Shown here piece after piece: positions 26,465 through 39,221 of a stretch of 64,000 bases of DNA; the stretch's first letter is position 1; the number at the start of each line of letters is the position of its first letter. The DNA is taken from positions 2,666,001-2,730,000 of the forward strand of contig JAVHNS010000002.1 in assembly GCA_036872755.1 (NCBI GenBank), given 5' to 3'. The notes below the pieces were generated by a model. That model had not been told where the DNA came from. It saw only the letters and a list, made by a program, of their open reading frames with translations, and did no database searches. Made by a program: the position numbers and the translations under genes. This stretch comes from Orbilia blumenaviensis. Lineage: Eukaryota > Ascomycota > Orbiliomycetes > Orbiliales > Orbiliaceae.

Positions 26465-28487
26465 ATGGCCACTGAAAAGGTCGACGTCGTTGTGGTAGGC
26501 GCGGGTAAGTGGTCCTTTCCTGATGGTTTTTTGGGTAGCTATTGGCTCGTGCGCGTGCGCCGACAGTCTGGAATTTGCATGTTTGCTCCATACTGCTGCA
26601 CCTCGCATCAGTTCAGGCGCTTGGAGATGTTTGCTAAAATTTGTGCCTGAAACTAGGATGGTATGGGCTTTGCGCAGCCAAAACTTATCTTCAAGTCAAC
26701 CCGGAAACAAATTTGGTTGTCCTCGAGGAAGCTTCCTCGGCGGGTGGCGTATGGGCGAGGCATCGCCTGTACCCCGGGTTGAAATCTAACAACCAATATG
26801 GTCTCTATGACCCCAACCTCGGTACATACGAATATCCTGACTTTCCCATGAAGCCATTCGGCGTTACACCTGGGACCCACATTCCCGGCGAGACTATCCA
26901 CGAATATCTTAACGCATATGCAAAGAAATTCAATGTTTATGACAAGATACGGTTCAACAGCAGGTTAATATCTGCTGAGTACCAAGTCGAATCCGGCCAA
27001 TGGCTCCTCACGATTGGAGAAGCGAAGACGCTGTTAACTGACAAGCTTATTATGGCTACCGGTGTTACTTCTGAGCCTTTCCTACCCATCCTTAAGGGCC
27101 AGGAGTCGTTCGGGCGCCCGCTATTTCACGCGAAGGATCTGCTCCAGCACTCTGACGAACTATTGAAGAACAGCAAGAATGTCACAGTGCTCGGTGGCTC
27201 CAAGTCAGCATGGGATGCCGTGTATTTATTTGCTAGCAATGGTATTAAGGTTAATTGGGTGGTGCGTTCCAAAGGAACTGGTTTCTGTTGGATGGCGCCT
27301 CCAAAAGTTACACCGGCGAAAAAGTGGATTGAAAAATTGATCACCACAAGGTTCCTAACCTGGTTTAGCCCTTGCATTTGGGATGAAGCAGATGGATACT
27401 CTGGAATTAGGAACTTCATGCATGGTATGGACTGGCCCTAGAGTATACACGAATATCGTAATTTTAATAGTCGTTTAGGAACTGCCCTTGGCCGAGGAAT
27501 TGTCGATACCTTTTTTGGAATCTTAGGCAGCGATGTTACTGCACTGAATGGATACGATAATCATCCTGAAACGAAGAAGATGAAGCCGCTTACACAGTAA
27601 GTTTTGAATGTATCCTTCTCTAAATCATATTCACCACTAACATTGTGTTATCAAGGGCATTCTTTATTGCTTCCACCCTCTCCATCCTCAACTACCCAAC
27701 CGACATATTCGAATACGTCCGTAACGGCACCGTTACCATTCATATCAAGGATATTGAGGAGCTCTCTGAGGGCAAGATCCATCTCAGCGACCCTGAAAGC
27801 CCAACCGAAAACACTGTCCTAGAAACTGATGCGCTCATCTGCTCCACCGGCTGGAAATATAAGCCCCATGTCAAATTCCTCCCGGAAGGTATTGAGCGGG
27901 ACCTCGGCTTACCCCATGTCAACAAAGAGATCCCAGACTATGCGGACGAGGAGCTTGTTAAGAAGGCTGATGCAGAGATCCTGAAAAAATACCCCAGACT
28001 GGCAAACCAACCAACCGTAAACCCCAACTACCAACCTCTGCAGGGAGGTTCAGAACATGATGAGCTCAACAGACCGTTCAGACTATGGCGCCTGATAGCT
28101 CCACCAACCAAGAAGTTCCATAACTCCATCGCCTTCTGCGGTGCCCTCATGAACCTCGACACTTCTATCACCGCACATATCCAGTCTCTCTGGGTAGTAG
28201 CATACTTGACAAACAGACTTAAGCCAGCCGAGGAGAAAACCGAGGAGGATATTAACTGGGAGGCCACACTCTGGTCTCGTTTCGGTAGGTGGAGGACATC
28301 TGGCGGATATGGAAGACGGTACCCAGATTTCGTCTTCGATTCCGTAGCCTATTTCTCACATTTGCTCAAGGACTTGGATGTTGAGCCGTTGAGAAAAACA
28401 GGGTTGTTCAATCAGGTCTTTTATCCCTATGGACCTGAAGACTACGTCACGGTTGTAGATGAGTGGCAGGAAAAGAACAAGGCATGA
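26465..28487 (+). CDS. flavin-containing monooxygenase (FAD/NADPH-dependent)
   Basis: Predicted to oxygenate a small organic substrate using FAD and NADPH; the substrate is unknown. Exons 26465-26504, 26657-27424, 27479-27599 and 27656-28487 give 586 residues. The FAD-binding Rossmann motif VVVVGAGWYGL (8-18) is assembled across intron 1, inside the glycine motif. A second dinucleotide site, VTVLGGSKSAWDAV (189-202), and an LIMATGV element (144-150) match the class B flavoprotein monooxygenase layout. The C-terminal half carries DALICSTGWKYKP, the usual second ATG-like element. Length fits the fungal family (about 550-600). It has no obvious tie to the GlcNAc genes. Intron 3 ends with AAG, a weaker acceptor, but frame and protein continuity support it. 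Confidence 0.86.
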
Positions 28488-29910
28488 TTATGATTATGAT
28501 GATATGGGGGATTTTACCATTTGGGGATAGTATAAACTTGTGGGGCGGCGATGAGGGGGTTTTTTTTTTTTTTTTTGGTGCATCCGTCTACAGCCCTCTG
28601 TGGCGGATTTGGGCGCTTTGGACTGGATCCCAGGCTGGTTTCGTTTGTTCTCTGTCGATATTAGTAATTTCTTGTATATTTGTCTCTTAAGCGTGCTCGA
28701 ACGATATATATAATAATTTCGGTTAGTTTCTAATCTCGTACACGGCCAACGGGACGAGAGAAGTCGGGGGGTGGTCTTTGGTGTTTTACCAAATTTGTGA
28801 AACAATCTTTCTTCCTTTCAAAGCAATCTATCCCTCGTGAACAACATTATCGGCTGCTGGTATATTGGGCGGAGAAGGTTAGCGTAACGGGTTAAACGGG
28901 ACCACTTCGTGGAGGCTAGCTTCCGAGACCAGCTTAAATTCATATATTCAAAGCCATCGTATACATACGTCGGGAGCGATAGTGAACGAATTAATATAGG
29001 TATTAACTAATGTTAAGTTTTGGTAGGATCATTAAAATCGCTGAGCAGCTAATCAGCTCGACCGAGTCTACTGGCAGCCCTTCAGTGTCCGAATCACTTG
29101 AATTAACCTATCAACGATGAAGAAGACTAGTACGCTATAGTATACAAAGCATGTCAATGCGTGTGGCGGTTTGTTGGTATAGTTCGGTATAGTTTGGTTT
29201 TTTCTTTCTTTCTTTCTTTCTTTCTTTGAAAAGAGAGTCGATCAACATAACTTCAATAATTTTAAACAAGCTAATTACCTAGGTAATTATGCAAACCCCT
29301 CGGTCTACCCAAAAGCCTGCAAACTTGACTCTACGCACAGTGTCTTTAGTAGGTTCGTTTATTTAGTAGGCCCATTTATTTACAAATCTAGTAGGCGAAT
29401 CTACCAGCTTATAAACGTCTTGGGTATGTTGTATTATGTACTACGTTGCTGTTAAGGCTAGGAGGAATTCAAGAATACAACCATAAAGGACGAAAACTCG
29501 AAAATAAGAATTAAAAAACGAAACAATGTAAGAAAAGGAACGTGAATGACCTATTCATATCAAGTTGTATCAATATTATTAATTTGGAGAAACATTATTG
29601 TTCATGCCTTTATCCAACCTCAGCCCTTCTGAACTCCACTGCCGAAAACAATACGAACATGATGATAATTACCAAATGAATTAGAGCGTATAGGGGGGAT
29701 AGGAGGAAGCATTATGGGTAGACTCAAGGGCAACATAGAGATTTGGGCCCTGCGAACATATCAAAGGAAATCCGATAATGAAAACAAAAGGCTACTCCGT
29801 AGCGTTGCGTCAAATTTGGGGGCAATGATTAAAGACCAGAGCCATGGGTTTTCTTCGTTAAAACTCGAGCACCCGTCGTGAGAGTCTCGAGGTGCATGTA
29901 AAGGATTCGT
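28488..29910. other. intergenic region between convergent monooxygenase and RGG genes
   Basis: 1.4 kb lies between the 3' ends of two convergent genes. It contains a T run at about 28560-28576, directly after the monooxygenase, and a CTTT microsatellite. No coding potential was recognised. Confidence 0.5.
29198..29228 (+). repeat. CTTT tetranucleotide microsatellite
   Basis: About seven tandem CTTT units in intergenic DNA. Confidence 0.9.
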
Positions 29911-31813
29911 CTAATGCCAAAGTGCAGGGTCGTCGGGGTACTCCCATCCTTTGTAGACACGTTTATCGCCTACCAGGTACTCGTTTAGTCTACTTTCCAT
30001 TAGGCTATATGAAGAGGTTTAACTTACCCTCAAGCTTGAGCCATTCCTGACAACGAAACCACCACGGCGTGTTAGGGGGTTGAAATTCCCACCCATCGCG
30101 TGGGGCGATCTCTTTAATGTTCACAAAGCTGTATTTATCCGACCCTTCACGGTCCCACTCTTCTGGCCATGGTTGCCGAACGAGCTCTGTTTCCTCTTTA
30201 TTCCAAGTCTCACGTTCACCATCGGACATACATTGAGCTGAATCCCTTTCTTCAGGGACGATAGCAAGTTTCTCTTGTTGTTTTTGGCGATCGCGGCCCC
30301 GAATAAAAGCTGCGAAGTCGTATTGATCTTTTTCGTTCACTTGTTGGGCAAGTTCCATCGGAGTGAGCTTTTTGGCCGGTTTGGGACGCTGGTCAGCTAT
30401 TGCAAGGATTTCTACAGCCGAAGCAGGCTGCTCTTCGTCGATGTCCGGGATCAACTTTGCTGGAATAGTAACTCCTTTCTCGAGCCCCCCAAGCGTGCCA
30501 TTTAGTGGGAACTTCCCATTATCCTTCTTGGTAACTTGGGCTTGTTGGCTCAAGTTACCAGGCCCACCTTTTCCGCCTCTAGAGGCATTATTTGTGCCTA
30601 AATGACCTCCATGTTGGCCCCCGCGCCCACCACCTCGGCCTCCTCGGCCTCCTCGACCTCCTCGACCCTGTTGGCCGGTGTGGCTCCCTCTACCACCATG
30701 ATTGTTCTGGCCCCAGGCCCCCCCTCCGCGGGGCTGTTGGCTTTGTTGATTGCTGGAACCGTGGCTCTGGGGAACAGCGGGTGGATTTTGCTGTTGTTGT
30801 TTATTCGACTGTGGACCTGCAGCGATGTTCGCCCAGGACTTTCCATTAGCAGGACCAGTTGGGAAATCGTCAGCAGACCCCTTGCCACCGTTTTCGTCAT
30901 GTCTGACGGAATGTGGGACCGTCTTCAAGTTTGTTGGACCCTTTCCAGCCTTATCGGCATAGTTAGCGGATTGCTGCGTTCTCTTCTGGCCAATCTTCGG
31001 CGGCTCTAGACTTGACGTAGAAGTGGTGTTCCTTTTTTTCTGTGACGAAGTAATAATGTTCTGGTTCCCACTGAGCGCTCCAGGCCCGATCCATTCAACA
31101 GGACGTTTTTGAGTACGGTCACGATCTGTCAAATCGTTTGCTTCATCGTCATCATCAGGGACATCGTAATCGAGGCCTTGGACAAAACGGTATAGGCGGA
31201 TAATGCGGAATGTCTCAGCAATAGGAGTTTTGTATATCTCAGCGTACCATTCAACTCTACGATCCCGAATGCAAATGGGGGTACCGAAGTCAATGAATGT
31301 ATCCCACTCTGGCATAGGGCGTCCGGTTTTGGGGTCTTTGTAGATTTTTTGAACAGGAAAATTGGTCCCTTCAAGAGCACGGTAGCGAATATCGATTCGT
31401 TTGTTTCTCAACTTCACAGTATTCTCCGAGGGAGAGATGGCAAGATAAGTGCGATCAACACGCTCGGCACGTTCACAGGTCTTGTTGAACAACATAGTGT
31501 ATGGGACTTTGATAAGGGGACTAATATATGTTAGAAATTCTTCTCCACTCTCTTTAGCGTCGAGTGGAGAAGGTACTTACAGTCCAATCAGATGACTTTC
31601 ATGAAGCGAGATTGCCATGAAAGGAGCAAGTGTGACACCTTTTGGAGCATCCGGGTCTCGGTCGACTGTGACGGCCAAGTCGTCAGCGTTCAGCCACTCC
31701 ATGCTAACGACATCTTTAGTAGAACCGGTAACGATTCCGTCTTTTGATATCTCTGGTCTCTCTTGATATGCGAAGAAAATGCACCCGACCGCGAGACGCT
31801 CCTTAGGAGGCAT
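29911..31813 (-). CDS. RGG-box protein of unknown function
   Basis: I do not recognise the family. Exons on the minus strand: 31581-31813, 30028-31520 and 29911-29969, giving 594 residues. The last exon encodes only 19 codons plus stop (DKRVYKGWEYPDDPALWH) and is placed by its branch site CTAAAC and GGTAG acceptor. The N-terminal 200 residues are mixed and look globular (ERLAVGCIFFAYQERPE, EWYAEIYKTPIAETFRIIRL). A low-complexity middle follows, with a run of RGG/GRGG repeats around residues 340-390 typical of RNA-binding proteins and arginine methylation. The C-terminal 100 residues are charged and look conserved (EWDREGSDKYSF, TPWWFRCQEWLKLEG). An RNA-binding or ribonucleoprotein-assembly role is inferred from the RGG box alone. 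Confidence 0.75.
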
Positions 31814-33306
31814 TTTATTGATCACTCTAGTCTAGAAACGAGTATGTCAACAATTGCAACAGTGAGTTAGTAGGTAACCTTTGAGATATCAAAGTTTTGG
31901 AGGAAGACATGGGCAGCAACAAGCTAAACACACGCATGGAATGGGTTAATAGCTCACCTTGTTTTTGCAAAAGGGCGTGTGTTATGGTTAGATGAGCAAG
32001 GCCAGAACAACGTTGCTGTTCGAGGTGATTCCAGTTAGATCGTAAGAATAAGGATGTATGCATGACAAGATATGAATTGGGATATAAAGGTAGAGGAAAT
32101 AATATATCAGCAAGGGGTGAAAGAGTTTGAAGATGATTTAATGGAAACAAAGATAGATGATGGTAAAGAATACAAGGGTGGAAGTTTGCTGGTCGATGGA
32201 GAAAGATTTTTTACAGCAGCAACGACAATTCCTAGTTTCTCAAGCTGCAACAATTGTTGCAACAATCAACTTTTAAGAGATTGGAGCAACGACCACAGTA
32301 AAGACTCTCCAAGTAAATGGAAGTCAATTGTATCTACTTACGATGTGTTAAGAGGAGTTCTGGGTTGATAAGTTGTGGTTTGAATTCACGACTTGGTTGT
32401 TGATGGGAAGAAGGAGATGTAGGAATGAGGTTGGAATAGGAGCTTTAATGGAAGAGGAAAAGCGAAGTGTCGTGTTGTATTGTGGGACGTTTTTGAGTTG
32501 CGACTTCCAAGTTCAGGCACCCTCAAATGCGGGCCGGAACCTTGTCATATGCATATTACTTAGCTGGGTGGTACCACTGCCTCGACTACATATATATGTC
32601 ACCTGAAATCCCGTGCTACTACTGAAGCATATGCTGCCTGGATTGACACTGGAAGTGTATACTTGCCCTCTCAAGCAAATTTTGTTTAACTCAGATCTGA
32701 AAGTGGTTGCAACCCGGGGCACTGTCAACTCGGATAAGTATCGTTTTTGTAGGCAGCGTTACTTAAGTGCATCTTAATCATGTATATATTATACTCTGTT
32801 GAGTACATATTAGTTGTTGCAATCGTAGGAGGGTTTAGAGAGCTATCACCTATATATCTGCTCCTAACACCCTGCGACCCCGAAGAAAACATTACTCGTG
32901 TTTTAAACAGCTAGTTAATACATAATATAGTAATATCTAGTCTCGGAGTATACGACGCTTCGTTGGCAGTAATATCATATTATCTGGCAATATAATGTTC
33001 ATCAATAGAACACTTAAGTACATTTCGAAAGCCAAGGGGCGAGCTCAAGGATCCCAACTTCCCGTAGCTGTCTCCGGACCGTCGTGGTATCTGGGGTATA
33101 TATAATTAAAGAAAGACATACAAGGAGGGCATAATAATATAAGAAGCCCTATAAGGATAAAAATAGTAATAATCGAGAACTAGCAACCACCCAAACACAC
33201 CATTAAGCTAGCAGAGAAAAAGGACGTAAAGAGAAATATATTGAAAGAATCAACAAAAAAAAGATATCTTTATTGTATTGGAAACTAGGCTGTATGCATA
33301 TGGTAT
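31814..33306. other. intergenic region upstream of the RGG gene
   Basis: 1.5 kb between the start of the RGG gene and the end of the membrane-protein gene, both on the minus strand. It should hold the RGG gene promoter and leader and the 3' untranslated region of the neighbour. Only short unrecognised ORFs are present. Confidence 0.45.
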
Positions 33307-34463
33307 CTACGCGGAGTATTCACCGCCAGCACCAGTGCTTGGTCTAGAGCCCAGTTCCTTTCCTTCGGGTGTCTCGGATCGAGACATGCCCTCGTTGATA
33401 ACCTTTGCAGCTCCAGCCGCCATTCCGATGAAAACTTTAAGAAGGCCGTACAATCCGATGATGAATGGGATAAGCTCAACTGGCGACCCAAGGTTGAATG
33501 TAAGGTAGGTATTGCTGTATTTCAAAGCGCCTTCAACGGTAGCAATGAAAGCAGCGGTGACGATCAAGATGATCATCAACAGAGCGCCGGAGACCCAGGC
33601 ATATCTCTCCTGCTGGAGTACGCCACCGAGAGTAGATTCTTTGTGAAGTTTGCCCTGGAGGACCTTGGAAACGGTGGGCTTGAGGCCGTCATTGTTAATG
33701 ATATTCATAAGGAAATAAATCTCGTATCCGAGGCATCCAGCACAAGCGAGGCAGCCAATGATCATGACAGCCTGGGAGAATCCCATAAACCAGTGGTAGA
33801 GGTGGACCTTCCAAAAGAATAGGAACTAAGGAGGTTTGTTAGTACTGGGATTGAAATAACGAATATCAATGGTAGGGTTATTTAACATACCAAAATCTGC
33901 TGTGTGCATCTGGTCATAGCTGTATACTTGTAGCCAGTGAACCAATACCAGGCTCCGAACATAAAGATACCAAGAAAAACGAACAACCTGGAAATAGATC
34001 CGATTCTGGTGACTCGGACATCCATATTTGGCGAGGTGATCAAGCAAACAACGCTTCCGATACAGAGAGTCAAGAGGATAAAAACTTCAATCCCGTCCAA
34101 GGCGTCCATGTTGGTGATCTCGTAAGACAGACCGCTAAAGATTGCAACTTGGAACAGGGTATTGATACCCCGCATAGAAGAAGCCACAGATGGGACGAAG
34201 AAGTTGGCCAAGATGGTAGCAAACCATTGAAGGTAGATACCAACTCGAAGCCCGAGAGGATACACATGAGGGTTCCCCATGAGGAAGCATTCAGCTCCAA
34301 TTGGTGTAATCACCTTCATGGTGTCCATTTCGGCCCAGGAAGGTGAACCGGCAGTCTCATTCGCAATAGCCTTCTGGGGTTCGCTGTCATATTGTGGCAT
34401 GGGTGTTGCAATTGCCAAACCAGCAATTGCCAAAATGAAGAGATTTCTGTATGTCGACGACAT
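33307..34463 (-). CDS. multi-span membrane protein with signal peptide, function unknown
   Basis: Two exons on the minus strand, 33891-34463 and 33307-33825, give 363 residues. The intron (33826-33890) has GTATGT, CTAAC and TTAG signals. The first 20 residues form a cleavable-type signal sequence (MSSTYRNLFILAIAGLAIA), followed by a short polar stretch. About seven hydrophobic segments then follow, for example GIYLQWFATILANFFV, IEVFILLTLCIGSVVCLI, LFVFLGIFMFGAWYWF, VMIIGCLACAGCLGYEI, LLMIILIVTAAFIATVEGA and IPFIIGLYGLLKVFIGMAAG. The tail is short and polar (ETPEGKELGSRPSTG). No transport or receptor motif was recognised. The layout resembles orphan fungal seven-span proteins, but this is a shape argument only. 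Confidence 0.8.
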
Positions 34464-37400
34464 TTCGGAGGAAATAATAAATGTGGATACCCGATCCTAA
34501 ATCAAAGAGTAAGGAAGGTATATAATTGAATATATATGTATAAGATCGAAGTCGATAGATGCCCCAGTCGTTGTAATGATATTTTTCCTGAAGCCCCGAG
34601 GTCGTGCAAGTTCGTCTAAGCAATTTGATAGATATCGACTTCGATTTAAAAATAGTACGTAAAGGAAATCAACTCCTTCAAAGTGAGAATAGAAGTGAGA
34701 AAAGGAAATAAAACTCGAAATACAAAACTACTACAAAACGAAGCCGATAAACTAATGTACGATAATGCAGTCGAGGGAAAGGAAATCCGTTCCGTCTAGA
34801 GCTGCGATAGGTTCTTTATACCAACCAGATCAAGACGACCGAGAAACATTCAATGTGGATTACAATTATAGAAACAAATAATCAGTTATTCTCTGCCGCC
34901 CTGCCCTGTCGATATATCCGACCAGTGCTGGGAAGCTTGTCCAGCTGGGTCCACCATCTTTTAGCGGTCATGTCATTGGCTGGACGGAGGGAAATTGAAT
35001 GATCACAGCTTCGGTGTGCAGGAAATCCTATTTGGTGTTTGGCTGGGAACCGAGTCAGACCACACAGCAAGCCTCTTCCGTACCCGAGTCCATGCAGCTA
35101 TGCCATTTGCGTGTCTTTGCAGGGCGAGGCGCTTCGAAGATGGGACTTTCTCAACCACAAAAATACCCAGGCGATCGATTTCTCATCCAGACCATTTCAT
35201 TGGTCCGGCATGATAATACGAGCGATCTCCAGAATTTATTCCTCGAAGGGCCGACTTCCCGGGCCGGGATAAGCTTAAGAGGTCGACATGGAGGGGGAAG
35301 GCTCTTCGCGCTGATAGGACAACACGAATCCAAGCTTTCATGTTGGCGCGCGACTCTTGGCTTTTACTGGTGGACACAGGAATGCCAGCGGGCTATTTTT
35401 GGTGGGCGCTTGCTGATACAAAGGCAGCCAGTTCGGGCAATTGTGGAAGGGCAAACCCCAACCTTCCTGTGCGAATCATCGAAATAACGATTGATTTGAA
35501 GCTCAAATTTATGATGTGCTGTGGTGTTTTATGTTCTTTTAATTTTCCTGCAAAGGCATGGAAAATTGTTTTCAGTGCGAAGTTCCTTCAATTTCCCATC
35601 CCAGCCTCTTTTGGCCACCTCTTGGCCGTTTTTGAGCCACAGCCGGGATCTAAAATCCAACACCAACTCATCTGCAGCCGTGTTTTCGGGGCGGGTATGT
35701 GAGGCCTGAGTTAGTAATTTGCGAGAGCCTGCAGCTGTAGCATGCGATTGCATGGTAAAGCTGGCGCCTTCATGCCGTGGAATTATTTACGGCATATAAG
35801 GAGGCCTGTAAGCCCGCGATTCAAATAAGCTATAAACTGTACATACATATACACCACTATTCTTTTCTCATTTCCTCGCCCGTTTATACGATTGTCCGAT
35901 TCACGATAGATCCTTTTTAAGAGTATTAAAAAAGCCAAGAGGTTTCGCCGGCGAATCTCCCATGTGTACGATGTGTGTAACCATGTAGCAAGTCTCGACC
36001 GTTTACCGAATCTCTGTGATACAAGGAGGTTTCCTTGAATGATAGGCGAGAGCAAGGCATGATCATGCATGGTAAAATTCCAGTCGTGGGAATACACGCT
36101 TTGTGTAGTTATGACTTCGTGGCGTGGCCATGGTCGAACAGTCGTGTGAGCCCAGCATGCCCCAATTACAATTATGCCGGTTGACCATAATGTTATAATT
36201 TAATTCCGATGTGACATGTCATTTTCGGCCCCCACAACAACAGGCGCCTAACTGATGGAGTATAGGGTAATTTGGTTAGCGGGCTGTACGGCAGCGTAGC
36301 GTCGTCTGCACGCCTGCGTAGAATATATGCATACAAGTCTATTGATATGTTACTCATGAGCTCATAGTACATTTACACCTGTGTGACATCTACGTAAGGT
36401 ACAAAAAATTAGGTGTGCAGGGTCTTAATGTACTGGTCAGCAGTGGAATCAGCACAGCAGGTACGATAGGCCTCGATCTAGCCGCCCCATATATTGCTAA
36501 ACATATTCATATAATACTGAAATATAGCTCGCGGTTCCTGTGAAATGATACTCTTACCTAGCTCCGGAACTGTTGGGTTCTTAGCGTTATATCGGTAGTT
36601 GGAGTGACTCCAACGTCCCCGCTTTGTCATATTTGGGATATATCGGCTTTTATATTGGGTCACTAAGTATCTATAACCTCTATAGCCTCAGCCCCCCACC
36701 ATTCTTGTGGGTCATATGGTTTTCTTGGGAATTTGTTGTGCAACCACACCTTTCATTAACTCAGAGAGTCATCAAGGAGGAATTTGTATTCGGTTATGAT
36801 TCTCAGGTAAATCTCTTAGGCCCTTAAAAATCAGGCTTCATAAAAAAGGTATATCTTTATGAACATCTTGAGTACTAGAATTACCCCTTGTAAAATTAAA
36901 TTTTACTCCGCAGTGAACTTAAAATTCAAAGACGACATGCATAAGATCCACAAATCATAAGACATCGCAAATTCTGCGTATTCTATGCGCATATGCTGTG
37001 CCATCAATGTACTTCGATCGATTCATGGAAGGGTATCTATATACTCAAACTTTAACAGTTTCCCTTGATATATTCGCGGCAACCAAGTACTGCTTAAATG
37101 ACTCGACATGGTCCCACCGAGAGTTCCTTCTGCCTACAGTGGAAGCACCGATATTTATCCCGTCCCTCGTAGCCGCGGTGGCCATTTATCCGTGTAACGT
37201 CTTTCAACCATGGACACTGGGCTTTGGCCGATACTGTGTAACAAACCGAACGGAGTTAATATCCCGGATCCCTATCAGGCAAGTTCAAACCACTGCTGAT
37301 ATATCACGCGCACTTTGAGGTAATTGACCGGCCGCGCAGTTACATGTTATACAGCGTTATAGAACCGGCACGAAGCACAACCAGTACAACGGATCCTCGC

Positions 37401-39221
37401 ATATCTGACACGAGCTTCCATGCATAAGAGAACGAAGGAAACAAGGAGACAGGACGGAGGTCCAAGCCTTAACGAGGAGAAACCTAGGTCGCTTTGGTAA
37501 CGTTGTATTGGGGTATTATATTGATAGGTCAAGGTTGTTTGAAAAATACCAGCGTCCTCAAACCCTGAAGAGACGGCATCACCCATGCATGGTAGTTATT
37601 CGTCGACCTTGACGTACTTCGAATCGGGTCTTGTACCTGGCTAGGCGAATCACGCCAGGAGATGAAACTATTGAGCTGATAATGCAATCGGTATAGTTAA
37701 CAGCGGTCTGTTCCTCGAACCTTATGCTAGCGGTTTAATAACATAGTCACTTATATATATATATTTATTAATTTAAGATACTTTTTGGGGGTACTTGCGC
37801 TAGGAACGCCAGTATCTGGTGACTTCCGTCTACCTTCCAACCAATTTGTCGGGACATATAATATGGAGTAATGGCAAGTTCCATAGGCACCATGATATAC
37901 CGGTAGGACCTTATATAGCTTATATATATGCACCAATCACTTAATAATCATAGTTCAGAAACATCCCTAACCTAGCCTGATACCAGCTAGCTTCCTGAGG
38001 TCCGAGTCGGGTTCTGAATTCATACTGGCATGTTTTCTTGACAAACATTTACTAGTTAAAAGACAATGGAATAACCCAGTAATGCTCCCAGTGCAGACCG
38101 TGCACACAACTCGAAAATATGTTTCCCCACCATAGCTTTTATCGGCCAAACAGCCCCAAAACAGGCAAGCCTGGATAGGTGGCGGGGATCCACCCGACGA
38201 ACAGTACACAGCTGCCTGAAACTCACACACATCACAAATTCCCATAGATACTTACATTAGCGAAGTATATTTTGTCTTTGACGGCTCGACGTACTCCGTC
38301 AAAGGAGAAAAAGAGATTTGTACATGCATGGGAGTTTACTTCGAGACCTATTCCATGCCTCTATCCCTCTTTAGTCTTTCTTTCCTTTTGCCAGCGAACT
38401 TTCTACGAACAATCCGACTCATGGGATAGGATGACGGCGGCGAAGGAAGGGAATATCTCTCAAGACATCTCTTCTTTTCCCCTTGATAAAATACATTCAT
38501 GCTCAATTTTGGGCAGGTTTCAAAACTTTAAGTTTTTTTTTTTTTTTTTTTTTTTGTTTGTTTTTTGGGGTTTTCGGTTTGTCGAACCGCGGGCTCGGGA
38601 GGCACATGATAAAGCTGGAGCACTGAGAAGGCAAAAAAGTGAGACAGGTTCACGGGGGGATTTGCTTTTCTTCTTGTGTGGGTTCTCACGATGGAGTAGA
38701 TATGAGAAATGTATGCATGAAGATTCGACTGAGGAGATACTATTTGTAAGAGAATCAGAATATTGCACTGGAATTCCCAGGAGCTGGCTATGCATGAAGC
38801 TCTAACGGTTTGAAGGAAAACGGTATGATACAACACAAAAAGAGTGTTCGAACTTTTGAGTGAATCGAATAAAAAGGATACATGGAATAAAGTAGATGAC
38901 AAAGAATTAGAGTATTGAATCTGGTGAACCGTTCTCCATAAGATCCGCCTTAGTAAAAAATGATATAGCTATAGGTGACGGGTGTAAAATAGGGTAACAG
39001 AAGAAAAGCAATAGAAACCACAAAGAAAACTCCGTCGGATGAAGAACGCCAGTGATCCACCATTAATCCAATACATAATTTCTCCAAATGATAATAGCTA
39101 AAGGAAATCTAAGAACGTATTGTTACAAAGGAAGGAAAATAATGATATACGTCGAATAAAGAATGGGGAATGAAGACTTGTATCATCGATAGAGTAATTT
39201 TCTGCGTAGGTTCGGTTGATA
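34464..39221. other. gene-free region upstream of the membrane-protein gene
   Basis: 4.8 kb without a supportable gene. An open frame of 162 codons at 34999-35487 and several shorter ones resemble nothing known and lack splice-compatible extensions. The part at 36-38 kb is AT-rich with TA-repeat tracts (about 37754-37770). A 23-base T run sits at 38533-38555. Confidence 0.5.
38533..38555 (+). repeat. poly-T tract (23 bases)
   Basis: An uninterrupted run of T in intergenic DNA downstream of the methyltransferase-like gene. Confidence 0.85.

Noticed and set aside
34999..35487. 162-codon plus-strand open frame
   Set aside because: Composition looks random, no domain or membrane pattern, and several overlapping frames on both strands are nearly as long.
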